64,000 nucleotides of DNA from Hyphomicrobium_A sp965243865 (GCF_965243865.1 NZ_OZ251603.1:3844001-3908000), one strand, 5' to 3'. Positions 33,595 to 42,956 are shown, counted from the first letter of the stretch. Translations and numbers: made by a program. Notes: generated from the letters alone by a model not told the origin.

Positions 33595-34519
33595 GGAATG
33601 AGGTGCCGGTGTCGAGGTTCGAAACGATGACCTGAGCCGGGCTGAACAACATCGGATCGATTTTGTAGAAGTCGCCGCCGGCTGCCGCGAAGATATCGGC
33701 GAACGGCTCGCCGTAGGCGGCGCAGGTGCTCGAGGGAAGTTGCTTTGCAAGCTGCTCGGCCGCGTCGTTGCTGCCGCGCACGAACAACTGCACCCGGCCA
33801 CCGTAGATTACGGCGTCGTTAGTGCGGCCCATGGCACGCATGAAATCGGGGATCGGCGGCGCGATCGGTGCCGTGCCGATGCCATCCTCGATGTGCTCCA
33901 GCGGGAAGTGCAATTCGTGCGCCTTGTGCAGAGCGACTTCGAGCACGCGTGCCGCGATCTGCACGCTGCCCGCGATGCAGCCCGTCGGCGCAAAAAGGAT
34001 CGTCAGGTTGCTCGGCTGCACGCCGCACGCCGCCGCGATAGAACGCGCGACCGAAGCCGGCGGAGCCTTGTCGCCCTCGATGACGAGCGCCGCCTTGCTA
34101 TAATGGTCGACGTAGTTGAGGTCTTTGTAGAGCGCCTCGACGCGCGAAAGGGCACGCGCCGGTCCCGAGCCGAGCGCAAAGAAGCCGCTCTCCTGCTCGG
34201 TGATCTGCCAGCCGGCATACTGGCTGCCGAGACAGGCGACGACCGGGTTCGCAGCGTGGACGGTGATGCCGAGCGGCCAGCGCTTCAGGCCGGAATCATT
34301 GTGCACCGTGACAGTGCCGAGCCCACCGAGGCAGACCTCAGCCAGCCGGCGTCCAGCTTCCAATCCGCCCGGGGCCTTCGCGCCCATGTCGATGAGCCGT
34401 TCGCCGGCTTCTCCGGTCGTAACCGCGCAACGCAGTGCGTCGGCGTCGGCCACGATTCCTTCAACGAGCTTGGCTGCGCGCGAAGAGACGCTTGGGGCCG
34501 GGCCGTTGTACTTCTGCAT
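33548..34519 (-). CDS. mch: Methenyl-H4MPT cyclohydrolase
   Basis: Mch hydrolyses methenyl-H4MPT to formyl-H4MPT, linking MtdB with the Fhc complex. 323 residues from the ATG at 34519, where GGGAG lies upstream; an in-frame start at 34552 would add 11 residues. Family hallmarks include LGTVTVHNDSG, NPVVACLGSQYAGW, GSGPARALSRVE and APTGCIAGSVQIAARV. Cytoplasmic. The start overlaps the end of the ATP-grasp gene and the stop lies in the RimK-like gene, so the operon is tightly packed. Confidence 0.95.
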   Translation of the reverse strand: MQKYNGPAPSVSSRAAKLVEGIVADADALRCAVTTGEAGERLIDMGAKAPGGLEAGRRLAEVCLGGLGTVTVHNDSGLKRWPLGITVHAANPVVACLGSQYAGWQITEQESGFFALGSGPARALSRVEALYKDLNYVDHYSKAALVIEGDKAPPASVARSIAAACGVQPSNLTILFAPTGCIAGSVQIAARVLEVALHKAHELHFPLEHIEDGIGTAPIAPPIPDFMRAMGRTNDAVIYGGRVQLFVRGSNDAAEQLAKQLPSSTCAAYGEPFADIFAAAGGDFYKIDPMLFSPAQVIVSNLDTGTSFHAGELAPDVVDKSFR

Positions 34520-35651
34520 TGTCGTTGCGCTCCCTGTTTCGGGGCTGTCCATACAGCATCTGACCCAGTTCGTCCAAGCGCTGACGACAACTCCCTAATG
34601 CCGCATCCTGGCTCGCCCCGGAGCCATAAACCGTGGCTATCGGCCTATAGCGGGGAATGTGGGTTCCAGGGGCCGGGCGGTCCGCTGTCCAGGGCGGCAA
34701 CGGCTCGTCTCCGATGTCGAGCGATCCGGGATCGGCGTAAAGAATTGCTGCAGCGCGAACGTCCATTGAAACGTTCACTTTAGGCGTCTCCCCCATCGCC
34801 GCCGCGAGATGCGCGTGGAAGAGACTTCCGCGCTCATCGTCGAACACGTCGAGCGTCGCGCCCGGCCGCGGATTGATCTCGAGCAGATAGGGGCTTTTGC
34901 CTGCGAGCAGGAAATCGAACGAGACGAGACCGGCAAGCCTCAGTGCGGCGCATAGCTTTTCAGCCGCTGATTGCATCGAAGCCGCGACATCCGTGGCTAC
35001 CTCGGCCGGCCCGACCGCGCCGCCGTAGCGGTAAGGTCTCGGACCGGTTCCGACGGACCATTGCCGGCTGATGCCGATCATTTGCATGCCCCCGCCGCTC
35101 GCAACCGCAAGCACCGAGTGCGGGATGCCATCGAGCTGGCGCTGGTAATATCGCCGCGCGCCTTGCTCAGCCTCCGCTGAAGCTACGTGCGTTCCCCCGC
35201 TGCCGCCTATGCGCTTCGACAGCCATCCGGCCGGGTCGCCGGGCACGCGAAGTTGCGTTTCAGGATGTTCGATTGAGAGCTTGTCGAGCAGCGCCGCCAG
35301 CGCGCGCGGATCCTTGCAGCGCGCGATTGTCGCCGCATTGTTGCCGAGGATGCGATAGCGACGCGCCAGCACTTCGATCAGCTTCGGGCGATCTTCGAAT
35401 CCCGAGCCGAGCACCAGCCCCACCGGAGGGCTCGTCGCGCGTTGGGCCAGATCGCTCAGTGCGGCGAGTGTCTGCTTGGTGCGAAATCCTATGCGCGCTG
35501 CATCTTTGACGCACAACGCATGTGCTGCGTACTCGGCAGTGTCGCTGTCGCCGAACGCGTCGGCGACAAGCGGTTCGTATCCAGCGCGCCGGGCGGAGGC
35601 TGCGAGCCCACGCCCGGCTAATGCTGCGATAAGGACGCTCCCGCTGATCAA
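34461..35651 (-). CDS. ATP-grasp protein of the H4MPT cluster
   Basis: A 396-residue ATP-grasp family protein conserved in the mtdB-mch region of methylotrophs. The Rossmann-like N terminus (SVLIAALAGRGLAASARRAG), the ATP-grasp middle part (SKRIGGSGGTHVASAEAEQG) and metal ligands in YLLEINPRPGATLDV are visible. It may ligate an amino acid in methofuran or H4MPT synthesis; an analogue of archaeal tyramine-glutamate ligase is possible. It starts with TTG overlapping the mtdB stop (TTGA) and overlaps mch at its end. Confidence 0.82.
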   Translation of the reverse strand: MISGSVLIAALAGRGLAASARRAGYEPLVADAFGDSDTAEYAAHALCVKDAARIGFRTKQTLAALSDLAQRATSPPVGLVLGSGFEDRPKLIEVLARRYRILGNNAATIARCKDPRALAALLDKLSIEHPETQLRVPGDPAGWLSKRIGGSGGTHVASAEAEQGARRYYQRQLDGIPHSVLAVASGGGMQMIGISRQWSVGTGPRPYRYGGAVGPAEVATDVAASMQSAAEKLCAALRLAGLVSFDFLLAGKSPYLLEINPRPGATLDVFDDERGSLFHAHLAAAMGETPKVNVSMDVRAAAILYADPGSLDIGDEPLPPWTADRPAPGTHIPRYRPIATVYGSGASQDAALGSCRQRLDELGQMLYGQPRNRERNDNAEVQRPGPKRLFARSQAR

Positions 35652-36547
35652 GCGGTCAGCGTCCGCGCCAGGTCGAACGCGGCGCGGAAGTCATAGTGCA
35701 CGGGCTTGTCGGACTCGAGCATGCGCTTGAAGAGGCCGGACTCCGTCTTGTACTTGATGTCGCCGATGGCGAGCGGGCCAACGCCGAGCGCGTTGGAGCC
35801 GGGCAGGGCAGCGCCGTCCATGAACAGCTCCATGCCCTCGATGCCCGCGGGCGGAACTGCGTTCACGTCGGCAGCGACGAGCAGGTTCTTCGCCTTGGCG
35901 AGATCATCGCCGGAGAGAACGCGAACGCCGGCAGCAGCGGCTGCGAACACGACTTCCGTGTCGGCGATGATCGCCTGCTTCTGCTCCAGCGTCTCACCCG
36001 ACTTGGCGATGAGGTCGACGCCGAAGCGCTGCTTCGACACTTCCGCCGACTTGATCACGCGATCGACACCGCGGTGCGCAACCAGCGTCACCTCAGCGCC
36101 TTCCAGCGCTGCGATGATCGAGGAGGCGAAGCCGACGACGCCGGTGGCGCCGAACACGGCAACGCGCGTGCCTTTCCAGCCGCGATTGAACTTCGTGCGC
36201 AGCACGCGCTCGACGCACGCGACCATCGCTGCAGCCGTGGTGAACGATCCGGCAGGGTCGGCCAGAGCCGACAGACCAAACGGCGGCACCAGTGCCTTCT
36301 GCACGGCTTCCAGCATGTCGAGAGCGAGGATGGCATCCTTGCCGCCGATGAAAAAGCCCGTGCGCGTGCCATAGTTCGGCGGGCGCGAGAAGATCGCGTC
36401 CTGCGTGAGCGCGGTCACTTCCTCGAGCGTCACGTTGATGTACGGGACGATGACCTTCCAGCCGGCATCCGCCGCCATGTTCACGTCGAACGGCGACATA
36501 TGCTTCTGCGGCGAGAGCATGTGCAAAATCGGAGTGGCTTCGCTCAT
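35648..36547 (-). CDS. mtdB: NAD(P)-dependent methylene-H4MPT dehydrogenase
   Basis: MtdB, 299 residues, oxidises methylene-H4MPT to methenyl-H4MPT. The opening ATPILHMLSPQKHMSPFDVNMA is characteristic of MtdA/MtdB, and VAVFGATGVVGFASSIIA is the nucleotide-binding loop. The start at 36547 is preceded by AAGGAAG. MtdB rather than MtdA is favoured by its place between H4MPT genes and by the general match; MtdA would act on tetrahydrofolate. It follows the beta-RFAP synthase gene by 25 bases. Confidence 0.9.
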   Translation of the reverse strand: MSEATPILHMLSPQKHMSPFDVNMAADAGWKVIVPYINVTLEEVTALTQDAIFSRPPNYGTRTGFFIGGKDAILALDMLEAVQKALVPPFGLSALADPAGSFTTAAAMVACVERVLRTKFNRGWKGTRVAVFGATGVVGFASSIIAALEGAEVTLVAHRGVDRVIKSAEVSKQRFGVDLIAKSGETLEQKQAIIADTEVVFAAAAAGVRVLSGDDLAKAKNLLVAADVNAVPPAGIEGMELFMDGAALPGSNALGVGPLAIGDIKYKTESGLFKRMLESDKPVHYDFRAAFDLARTLTA

Positions 36548-36572
36548 AATCGGTCTTCCTTGGCTTCTGAAC

Positions 36573-37589
36573 TTATGTGTTGGCGATCTTTTCGACGCTG
36601 GCGCCCCTGTTGCGCCCTTCGGCGATGAGGATTTCAAGCCCCTCGCGTCTAGCGACTTCGATGGCGGAATCATAGAGGCGGCGGGCAATTTCCTGCGATG
36701 GCGCGAATGCGAACCCCGTCGGGCCCCAGGAGCTCTGGCCGATACCCACACCGCCGGCCGCACGGAGAGCTCCGACGACGCGCCCGACGCCCGGGCTGGT
36801 CCAGGGACTACCACCCTGGGCGCCCGCAAAATGGTTGCCGACGATCTTCTGAATCTCGGTCAGCGCATCGCCGAAGGCCGCGATGTCCTCTTCCATCAAG
36901 CCGGGTGCGAGCTGCATCAGGACGAGACGGCAAATGTGCGCTGCCGCATCTGCGGGCAGAGGAGGTAGCGCCGCGAAAGCATTCGTTTCATCCTCGCCAT
37001 GCACGCCTGCCGTGCTGGCATCCATCACCAGCAGCGCACGCCACGCCGGGGGAAAGTCCGCGCGCACCAGGATCGGCGGTGCACGGTCGAGTTCACCGCG
37101 CCCGCCGTCGACGATAAAGCCGCCTTGCTCGAATGCAGCCATGCCGATCGCTGATCGCGCTCCGCGATTGACCATTTCGCCAAGCCGCGAGGGAATGTGG
37201 TCGATGCCTTCGAGCGTCATCAACGCAGCACCGGCTGCCAGCGCCATCTGTGTGCCCGAGCCGAGCCCGGCGTGCGCGGGAATGGCCGAGGTGACTTTCA
37301 CCTCGTAACCGGCCGGCAACTTGTAGGCATCCGCAAGCTTGCGCAGAGTTGCGAGCGCGCGCGCATGATCGGGGCCTTCACCCTTGAATGTTTGGCTGCG
37401 CTTCAAGACGAGCTCGGTGCGCGGCACGTCGACGGCGAGGCCGATGCTGCCGAACATGCGTCTCAGATCGCCGTTCAGATCCAGAAAGCCCAGATGCAGC
37501 CGCGCTGGCGCAACCACGCGCACCGCTCCCGCGTGCGCTCGTTCACGCTTGGCGGGTGCATCGGATTGCTTTGCGTCAGCCAGTGGCAT
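36573..37589 (-). CDS. Beta-ribofuranosylaminobenzene 5'-phosphate synthase
   Basis: Beta-RFAP synthase (338 residues) catalyses the first committed step of H4MPT synthesis: 4-hydroxybenzoate or 4-aminobenzoate plus PRPP with loss of CO2. A GHMP-kinase fold is shown by HAGLGSGTQMALAAGAALM. Other typical parts are ARLHLGFLDLNGDLRR, GGFIVDGGRGE and GQSSWGPTGFAF. It heads the minus-strand operon beta-RFAP synthase, mtdB, ATP-grasp, mch, RimK-like, CitG-like, and diverges from the carbinolamine dehydratase gene over only 50 bases. Confidence 0.92.
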   Translation of the reverse strand: MPLADAKQSDAPAKRERAHAGAVRVVAPARLHLGFLDLNGDLRRMFGSIGLAVDVPRTELVLKRSQTFKGEGPDHARALATLRKLADAYKLPAGYEVKVTSAIPAHAGLGSGTQMALAAGAALMTLEGIDHIPSRLGEMVNRGARSAIGMAAFEQGGFIVDGGRGELDRAPPILVRADFPPAWRALLVMDASTAGVHGEDETNAFAALPPLPADAAAHICRLVLMQLAPGLMEEDIAAFGDALTEIQKIVGNHFAGAQGGSPWTSPGVGRVVGALRAAGGVGIGQSSWGPTGFAFAPSQEIARRLYDSAIEVARREGLEILIAEGRNRGASVEKIANT

Positions 37590-37639
37590 TACGGTTCAAC
37601 CTGTTGGTGCGGTGCCCCCGACCGGAGGAGACAGACAAT

Positions 37640-38017
37640 ATGGCGGCTGAGCGCGAAAAGCCCATGCCGGATGCTGAAGTCAATGCATGGCTGCAAAAAA
37701 ACCTGCCGAAGTGGCATCTTGAGGATGGCTGGATCCGGAGGACATACAAGACGAGCGGCTGGAAGGGGACTCTGATGGTAATCAATACCGTTGGGCATCT
37801 GGCCGAAGCGGCATGGCACCATCCTGATATCACGGCCTCCTATGCCTGGGTGGAGGTGCGCCTTATGACGCACACCGCCAAGGGCATCACGCCCAAGGAT
37901 CTGGAACTGGCGCAGAAGATCGAGGAAGTGGTCCACTGGCAGCCAGGTAAGTCGGGTGGCGCCCTGGAGGGAACGCCAGCCTCCGACCAGCGCTTCGCTT
38001 ACATAAAATACGATTGA
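37640..38017 (+). CDS. Pterin-4a-carbinolamine dehydratase
   Basis: A 125-residue member of the 4a-hydroxytetrahydrobiopterin dehydratase family. The active-site region is HLAEAAWHHPDITASYAWVEV with histidine pair HH. GGAGGA precedes the ATG at 37640. Such genes recur in methylotroph H4MPT clusters; the role there may be in pterin chemistry rather than phenylalanine hydroxylation. It starts 50 bases from the divergent beta-RFAP synthase gene. Confidence 0.9.
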   Translation: MAAEREKPMPDAEVNAWLQKNLPKWHLEDGWIRRTYKTSGWKGTLMVINTVGHLAEAAWHHPDITASYAWVEVRLMTHTAKGITPKDLELAQKIEEVVHWQPGKSGGALEGTPASDQRFAYIKYD

Positions 38018-38145
38018 TCTCCAAGACCCCGGTCGTCGCCCCTTTTATGGTGCAGCGGCCGGCTCGAGGGGAGCTAGGTTTGCTTGCGTCCGGCGGCCTG
38101 GCGCGATAACGAGCACGCCTTCCGCCGTCTCGCCTGCGAGCTTCA

Positions 38146-38661
38146 ATGTCCGACCGCCCGAACCCTTCTTCAGATGTTCTTGCTGCGTTTGATTGCGTTA
38201 TCGCCCTTGGGTCCAACCTGGGCGATAAGGCCGCAAACATCGACCGCGCCATCACCTTGCTGACCGATATCGGCGATGTCGTGGTCATCGCGCGCTCGCG
38301 CAACTACGCCACCGATCCTTGGGGCAAAACGGATCAGGATTGGTTCGTCAACGCTGCCGTTGCGGTTAAGACGCAGCTATCGCCGCGCGAGCTTCTGGCG
38401 CGCTGCAAGTCGATCGAGAAGGATATGGGCCGCGTCGAGACGGAGCGCTGGGGACCGCGCATTATCGACCTCGATCTTCTCGTTTACCGCGGCATTTCCA
38501 TTGACGAGCCCGATCTCATTCTGCCGCACCCGCACATCGGCGCGCGCGCCTTCGTACTCGCGCCGCTGATGGACATCGCGCCGGATCTTGTCATCGCCGG
38601 AAAAAGCGTGCGCGAGATGTATGCGGATATCGATACCGCCAGCGTGCGCGTGATCGACTGA
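38146..38661 (+). CDS. folK: HPPK, 6-hydroxymethyl-dihydropterin pyrophosphokinase
   Basis: FolK, 171 residues, activates 6-hydroxymethyl-dihydropterin with ATP for coupling to the aryl part of folate and possibly H4MPT. Motifs ALGSNLGDKAANI, VETERWGPRIIDLDLL and PHPHIGARAFVLAPL are intact. It follows the carbinolamine dehydratase gene by 128 bases in which I see no clear feature. It converges on a GNAT gene. Confidence 0.94.
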   Translation: MSDRPNPSSDVLAAFDCVIALGSNLGDKAANIDRAITLLTDIGDVVVIARSRNYATDPWGKTDQDWFVNAAVAVKTQLSPRELLARCKSIEKDMGRVETERWGPRIIDLDLLVYRGISIDEPDLILPHPHIGARAFVLAPLMDIAPDLVIAGKSVREMYADIDTASVRVID

Positions 38662-38677
38662 GGCCCACCTGCTCGGG

Positions 38678-39082
38678 TTACGCCTTTCTCGGCAGAGCCC
38701 AGCACTTCGGCATGTGCGTCATACCGATCTTTTCGTAATAGCCTTCGGCCGCTGGAGCAGCGAGCAGGATCAGCGTCGCTCCTTCGCCGGCAGCGCGATG
38801 TGTCTCCGCGATCAGGCGCTTTCCGATGCCCTGGTGCTGATAGGCAGCGTCCACAGCGAGATCGGACAGATAGCAGCAATATGCAAAGTCGGTGATCGCC
38901 CGCGATACGCCGATCAGCCGCTCGCCATCGCGCGCCGTCACGATGATGTCGGCCCCGCGCAGCATTTGATCGAGACGCGACAGATCATCTGCCGGCCGCC
39001 GCGCGGCAAGCGTCGATGCGACGAGTATCGACTGAAACTCATGTGCTGAGAGATGCGGCTCTGCTGCATATGCGATGGTCAT
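38678..39082 (-). CDS. GNAT family N-acetyltransferase
   Basis: A small 134-residue acetyltransferase with the acetyl-CoA loop HQGIGKRLIAETHRAAG and C-terminal YYEKIGMTHMP. Substrate unknown. The ATG at 39082 is preferred to the GTG two codons upstream. It lies between folK and the cytochrome c gene and is not obviously part of the C1 set. Confidence 0.85.
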   Translation of the reverse strand: MTIAYAAEPHLSAHEFQSILVASTLAARRPADDLSRLDQMLRGADIIVTARDGERLIGVSRAITDFAYCCYLSDLAVDAAYQHQGIGKRLIAETHRAAGEGATLILLAAPAAEGYYEKIGMTHMPKCWALPRKA

Positions 39083-39153
39083 GATCACACCCGCAAAAGC
39101 AAACGCCGCAGCACGGGGCCGCGGCGTTGCAGAATTCTTAGAAGTGACGTCGC

Positions 39154-39534
39154 TTAGTTCGAACCGTCAGCCTTGAACGACTCGATGTAGGCGATGATGT
39201 CGTCGCGCTGCGTCTCGTCCTTCACGCCCGGGAACAGCATCTTTGTTCCAGGGACGAGGGCCTTCGGATTCTCCAGCCACTTGTGCAGGTTCGCGTCATC
39301 CCAGGTGATGCCGGACTTCTTCAGAGCGTCCGAGTAAGCAAAGCCCTCGACCGAAGCAGCGGGGCGACCCAGCAAGCCATTCAGCTCAGGACCAACCTTG
39401 TTCTTCGCACCCGGGCCAATGGCGTGGCACGGCGCGCACTTGTTCCAGAGCTTCTTGCCGGCTTCGGCGTCCTGTGCCGAGGCAACAGCTGGCATCGCGA
39501 GCAAGCAACCCGCAGCGACAACCCACTTGAGCAT
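39154..39534 (-). CDS. Small class I cytochrome c
   Basis: A 126-residue exported c-type cytochrome with signal peptide residues 1-20, heme site C33-AP-C36-H37 (NKCAPCHAIGPGAKNKVGP) and probable ligand M99 (GTKMLFPG). It resembles cytochrome c2 or methylotroph cytochrome cH, which takes electrons from the methanol dehydrogenase cytochrome to the terminal oxidase. Location downstream of pqqE supports this. GGGAG sits before the ATG. Its own promoter may lie in the 169-base gap. Confidence 0.88.
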   Translation of the reverse strand: MLKWVVAAGCLLAMPAVASAQDAEAGKKLWNKCAPCHAIGPGAKNKVGPELNGLLGRPAASVEGFAYSDALKKSGITWDDANLHKWLENPKALVPGTKMLFPGVKDETQRDDIIAYIESFKADGSN

Positions 39535-39703
39535 CCCGTTTCTCCCTTTTCGACGTGCACACGTCGTTTGATGGCGCGCGCATATTCCAATACTCATCGT
39601 AAATCTGCCAAGTCTTTTGTGAACTTGGGCTGAACACGATGCCGCACCCCAAGTTCCCCGAGGGTGCGAGTCGGAATTTTTTGTTGCGATGCAGCGAGCG
39701 GAC

Positions 39704-40948
39704 TTAAGCGTCGCTCGGCTCGGGCGTTTTTGCTGGTGCAGGCTTCGGCGAAGCGCCACCTGGTCGCCGATAGATAAACGCCGGCGAGGCCAAATGAGAC
39801 TCCACATCTGCCACCTTTGCCCACTCCTCGTGCATCGGTGAAAGCGAGCATGCAGGGTCCGTATTCGCCGCGTCACCTGTGAGAGCAAACGCCTGACAAC
39901 GGCATCCGCCGTAGTCGACCTCGCGGCGCGGACACGTGCGGCACGGCTCCTTCATCCAGCTCGTGCCGCGATACTTGTTGAATGCATCGCCATTGAGCCA
40001 GATGTCGGCGAGCGGGCGATCCTTCACGTTGTCGAACTCGAGCTGCGTGATGGATTCCGCGGCATGGCAGGGCAGCACGCGGCCTGACGGCGTAATGTTG
40101 ATAATGCCCTTGCCCCAGCCGCCCATGCAGGGCTTCGGGAACTTTGCGTAGTAATCCGGCACCACGGCATCGATGACGATGATGCCCTTCAACTCTTCGC
40201 GCTTTCGCTCGACGATGCGCGCTGCTTCCATGAAGGCCTCGCGCGTCGGCATCAGCGAGGCGCGGTTCTTGAGCGCCCATGCGTAGTACTGAACGTGCGC
40301 GACCTCGACGCGGCCGGCACCAAGCGAAACCGCATAGTCGATGATCGCTTCGACGTTGTGAATGTTGTGGCGATGGATCGGCGCGTTGATGGTCAGCGGC
40401 ATGCCGAGTTCACGCACCCAGCCCGCTACTTCCTTCTTCTTGGCGCTGCCGCCCTTGTAGCCGCCAATGCGGTCTGCATTCTCGGCCGCCGTGTCGATGT
40501 CCTGAATGGAGATCTGCACGTGGTCGAGGCCGCACTCCTTCAGCTTCTCCAGCCGGTCGCGCTTAAGCAGCACAGCTGCGGTGATGAGGTTGGTGTAGAG
40601 ACCTGCCTCCGCCGCCGTCGTGATGATCTCTTCCAGGTCGCGGCGCGCCGTCGGCTCGCCACCCGAAAGGTGAACCTGCAGGATGCCGAGCTGCGCCGCC
40701 TGGCGCATCACCTTCTGCCACTGCTCGGTCGTCAGTTCGGTGTTGACCTTTTCCAGCTCCAGCGGATTCGAGCAGTAAGGGCACTGCAGCGGGCAGCGGT
40801 GCGTCAGCTCGGCGAGCAGGCCGATCGGAGCGCGGACTGTGCACGAAGGATCCGGCGACGGTGCGGAGGACGCATCGCAGCGCATCTCGCCCGCGTCCAT
40901 CGTCACGGTCGATTCCTTGACGTGCTTCTCAGGGGCAGTTTCGTTCAT
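39704..40948 (-). CDS. pqqE: PqqA peptide radical SAM cyclase
   Basis: PqqE (414 residues) is a radical SAM enzyme that crosslinks the glutamate and tyrosine of PqqA. The radical SAM cluster motif is C52-x3-C56-x2-C59 (RCPLQCPYCSNPLEL), and the SPASM domain cysteines lie in PCMGGWGKG, VLPCHAAES and the CRTCPRREVDYGGCRC region. An extended N terminus of about 35 residues precedes the core. The start overlaps the pqqD stop by four bases. Confidence 0.95.
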   Translation of the reverse strand: MNETAPEKHVKESTVTMDAGEMRCDASSAPSPDPSCTVRAPIGLLAELTHRCPLQCPYCSNPLELEKVNTELTTEQWQKVMRQAAQLGILQVHLSGGEPTARRDLEEIITTAAEAGLYTNLITAAVLLKRDRLEKLKECGLDHVQISIQDIDTAAENADRIGGYKGGSAKKKEVAGWVRELGMPLTINAPIHRHNIHNVEAIIDYAVSLGAGRVEVAHVQYYAWALKNRASLMPTREAFMEAARIVERKREELKGIIVIDAVVPDYYAKFPKPCMGGWGKGIINITPSGRVLPCHAAESITQLEFDNVKDRPLADIWLNGDAFNKYRGTSWMKEPCRTCPRREVDYGGCRCQAFALTGDAANTDPACSLSPMHEEWAKVADVESHLASPAFIYRRPGGASPKPAPAKTPEPSDA

Positions 40949-41247
40949 GCCTTCACCACTCCCTTGTCCGCGAGGTCCTGAAGCATCGTTACGATGTCGG
41001 CCTCGATGTCCTTCCTCGGCGCGCTGTATTCTTTAGCTAAGTGATCGGCGATCTCACCAACAGTGCGCGCCCCATCACAAAGCTTCAAAACTTCGACAGC
41101 GATGGGATCAGGGTCGAACAGGCGCTCCGGCGCCAGGATGATCCAACGATCGCGTCCTGCGTCGTGGCGCATCTTGATGTAACGCGGCATGGCTGGCTTG
41201 CTCTCGGCCGATATGACCGTTCGCTGGCGTGGCGCCGTTTCGTTCAT
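40945..41247 (-). CDS. pqqD: PqqD peptide chaperone
   Basis: PqqD (100 residues) presents PqqA to PqqE. The winged-helix RiPP-recognition fold is seen in WIILAPERLFDPDPIAVEVLKLCDG and VGEIADHLAKEY. It lies directly after pqqC with no intergenic base and overlaps pqqE. It is a separate gene here, not fused to pqqC as in Methylobacterium. Confidence 0.94.
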   Translation of the reverse strand: MNETAPRQRTVISAESKPAMPRYIKMRHDAGRDRWIILAPERLFDPDPIAVEVLKLCDGARTVGEIADHLAKEYSAPRKDIEADIVTMLQDLADKGVVKA

Positions 41248-42027
41248 TTACGCACCCTCCGGCCGGAATGCGCCGGGAGGAATGTTTCCTTCCACGTACG
41301 CATGCTGCAGCGCATCAAGCTGCGACCACAGCACGTTGCATTTGAAACGGACGGCGTCGACGCATGCCTCCTGCTCTTCGCGCGTCTTCGCGTTCTCCAG
41401 CACGTAGCCGAGTGCGAAGTCGGCATCGCGCGGCGCCTGCGTCAGACGGCGCTTGAAGTAGGCCATCACCTTGTCATCGATGAAGTCGGGGTAGTTCTCC
41501 AGCATCCCCGCGATCCGCTCCTTGTGGATCTTGGGGGCGAACAGCTCGGTGAGCGACGAAGCGATAGCAACCGTGATCGGCTGCTCGCGCACGAAGGTGA
41601 CGTAAGATTCGACGGCAAACTTCGTCGCCGGCAGCGCGCCCTTCATCGAGGTGACGTAATCGCGATCGAGGCCAAGACCGGTGGTCAGCACCAGCCAGCG
41701 CTCGATGCCGCCTTCCTCTTCGCCGAAGCCGTCGTGATCGAGAATGCGGTGCAACCATTCGCGGCGCAGCTCGCGGTCGTAGAGGCGGCTGACGAGGGCG
41801 GCATCCTTGCGCGGCACCGCGGATTGGTAGCAGTAGCGGTTCAGCGCCCACGCCTGCACCTGCGGCTTCTTCAGTTTGCCGCCATGCAGCATGTGATGAA
41901 ACGGGTGCTTGTCGTGATAGCGCTCCGCGCCGACTGCCCGGATCGCGGCTTCGAACTCGCCGACCGGCATCGGGTCGACCGGCTTACGCTCGCTGTTTTT
42001 CCGCTCCAGGCTCACAGCTTCGCTCAT
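41248..42027 (-). CDS. pqqC: Pyrroloquinoline-quinone synthase
   Basis: PqqC (259 residues) catalyses the last ring closure and oxidation to PQQ without a metal. The heme-oxygenase-like fold is seen in YHDKHPFHHMLHGGKLKKPQ, NRYCYQSAVPRKDAALVSR and HRILDHDGFG. The start at 42027 overlaps the pqqB stop. Full length. Confidence 0.96.
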   Translation of the reverse strand: MSEAVSLERKNSERKPVDPMPVGEFEAAIRAVGAERYHDKHPFHHMLHGGKLKKPQVQAWALNRYCYQSAVPRKDAALVSRLYDRELRREWLHRILDHDGFGEEEGGIERWLVLTTGLGLDRDYVTSMKGALPATKFAVESYVTFVREQPITVAIASSLTELFAPKIHKERIAGMLENYPDFIDDKVMAYFKRRLTQAPRDADFALGYVLENAKTREEQEACVDAVRFKCNVLWSQLDALQHAYVEGNIPPGAFRPEGA

Positions 42028-42956
42028 AGGCGTACCTCCATCCCATCGTACCCGACTTCCCAACCCGCAGCATCTATGGCTTTTCGGGCGTCGGAGTTGT
42101 CGTCCAGTGCCGGGTTCGAGTTGTTTATATGAACATATACGAGCCTGCCGACACCAAGTTTCTTGAAGGCGGCGATAGACCCTGCGGGGCCTGACATACT
42201 GATGTGCCCCATCCGGGCGCCCGTTTTATTGAGCAGCCCTTGCTCGATCATTTCGTTGTCGGTGAAGAGCGTCCCGTCGAAGAAGACGGTCGAGGCGCCC
42301 TCCAGTCGCTCCGCCAGCTCATCATCTATCTCGGCGCAACCGGGAATGTAAAAGAAGGACTTCTTTTCGCTCGGATCAGTAACTTTGAGGCCGATGGTGT
42401 CGCCCTCGCGGCTGCCGTAGTTGCCGCCGGCCGAGGCATCCTCGAGATAGAGCGCAACCTTGCCCGGCACCGCGAATGCCTCGACAGTGAGGCCGAGATC
42501 AACGCCGCCGCCTTCCAGATTGAACGGCGTATCGAGCTTCATCTCGATGCGTGGCACCAGCGCTGGCGCCAGCACCTGGAACACCGAGTTGGCGTTGACT
42601 GTCGCCAGCACGCGGTCGGAAGCATACACAGAGAACGGCTGCGCCTCGCGCAGGTTGATCAGCCCGATGATGTGGTCGACATCGCCGTTGGTCAGCACCG
42701 CCGCCTTGATCGGGCTGTGGCGCAGGCCGACGCGCGGATCGGCATGCAGTGACGGCGTATTGGCGATCTGCTCGCGAAGATCCGGGGAGGCATTGAGCAA
42801 CGCCCAGTTCACCCCGTCGCGGCTCACCGCCAGAGAGGACTGCGTTCTGGCCCGGAAGCCCTCGGCTCCGGCGCGCACGGAGACGCAATTGCGGCAATTG
42901 CAGTTCCACTGCGGAAAACCGCCCCCCGCAGCAGACCCCAAAACTTTGATGATCAT
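42024..42956 (-). CDS. pqqB: PqqB, PQQ biosynthesis oxygenase-type MBL protein
   Basis: PqqB (310 residues), metallo-beta-lactamase fold, shown in other bacteria to hydroxylate the tyrosine-derived diamino acid. The N-terminal VLGSAAGGGFPQWNCNCRNC is diagnostic and provides cysteines for metal binding. NGDVDHIIGLINLRE corresponds to the metal motif. It follows pqqA after 126 bases holding a terminator-like hairpin. Confidence 0.96.
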   Translation of the reverse strand: MIIKVLGSAAGGGFPQWNCNCRNCVSVRAGAEGFRARTQSSLAVSRDGVNWALLNASPDLREQIANTPSLHADPRVGLRHSPIKAAVLTNGDVDHIIGLINLREAQPFSVYASDRVLATVNANSVFQVLAPALVPRIEMKLDTPFNLEGGGVDLGLTVEAFAVPGKVALYLEDASAGGNYGSREGDTIGLKVTDPSEKKSFFYIPGCAEIDDELAERLEGASTVFFDGTLFTDNEMIEQGLLNKTGARMGHISMSGPAGSIAAFKKLGVGRLVYVHINNSNPALDDNSDARKAIDAAGWEVGYDGMEVRL

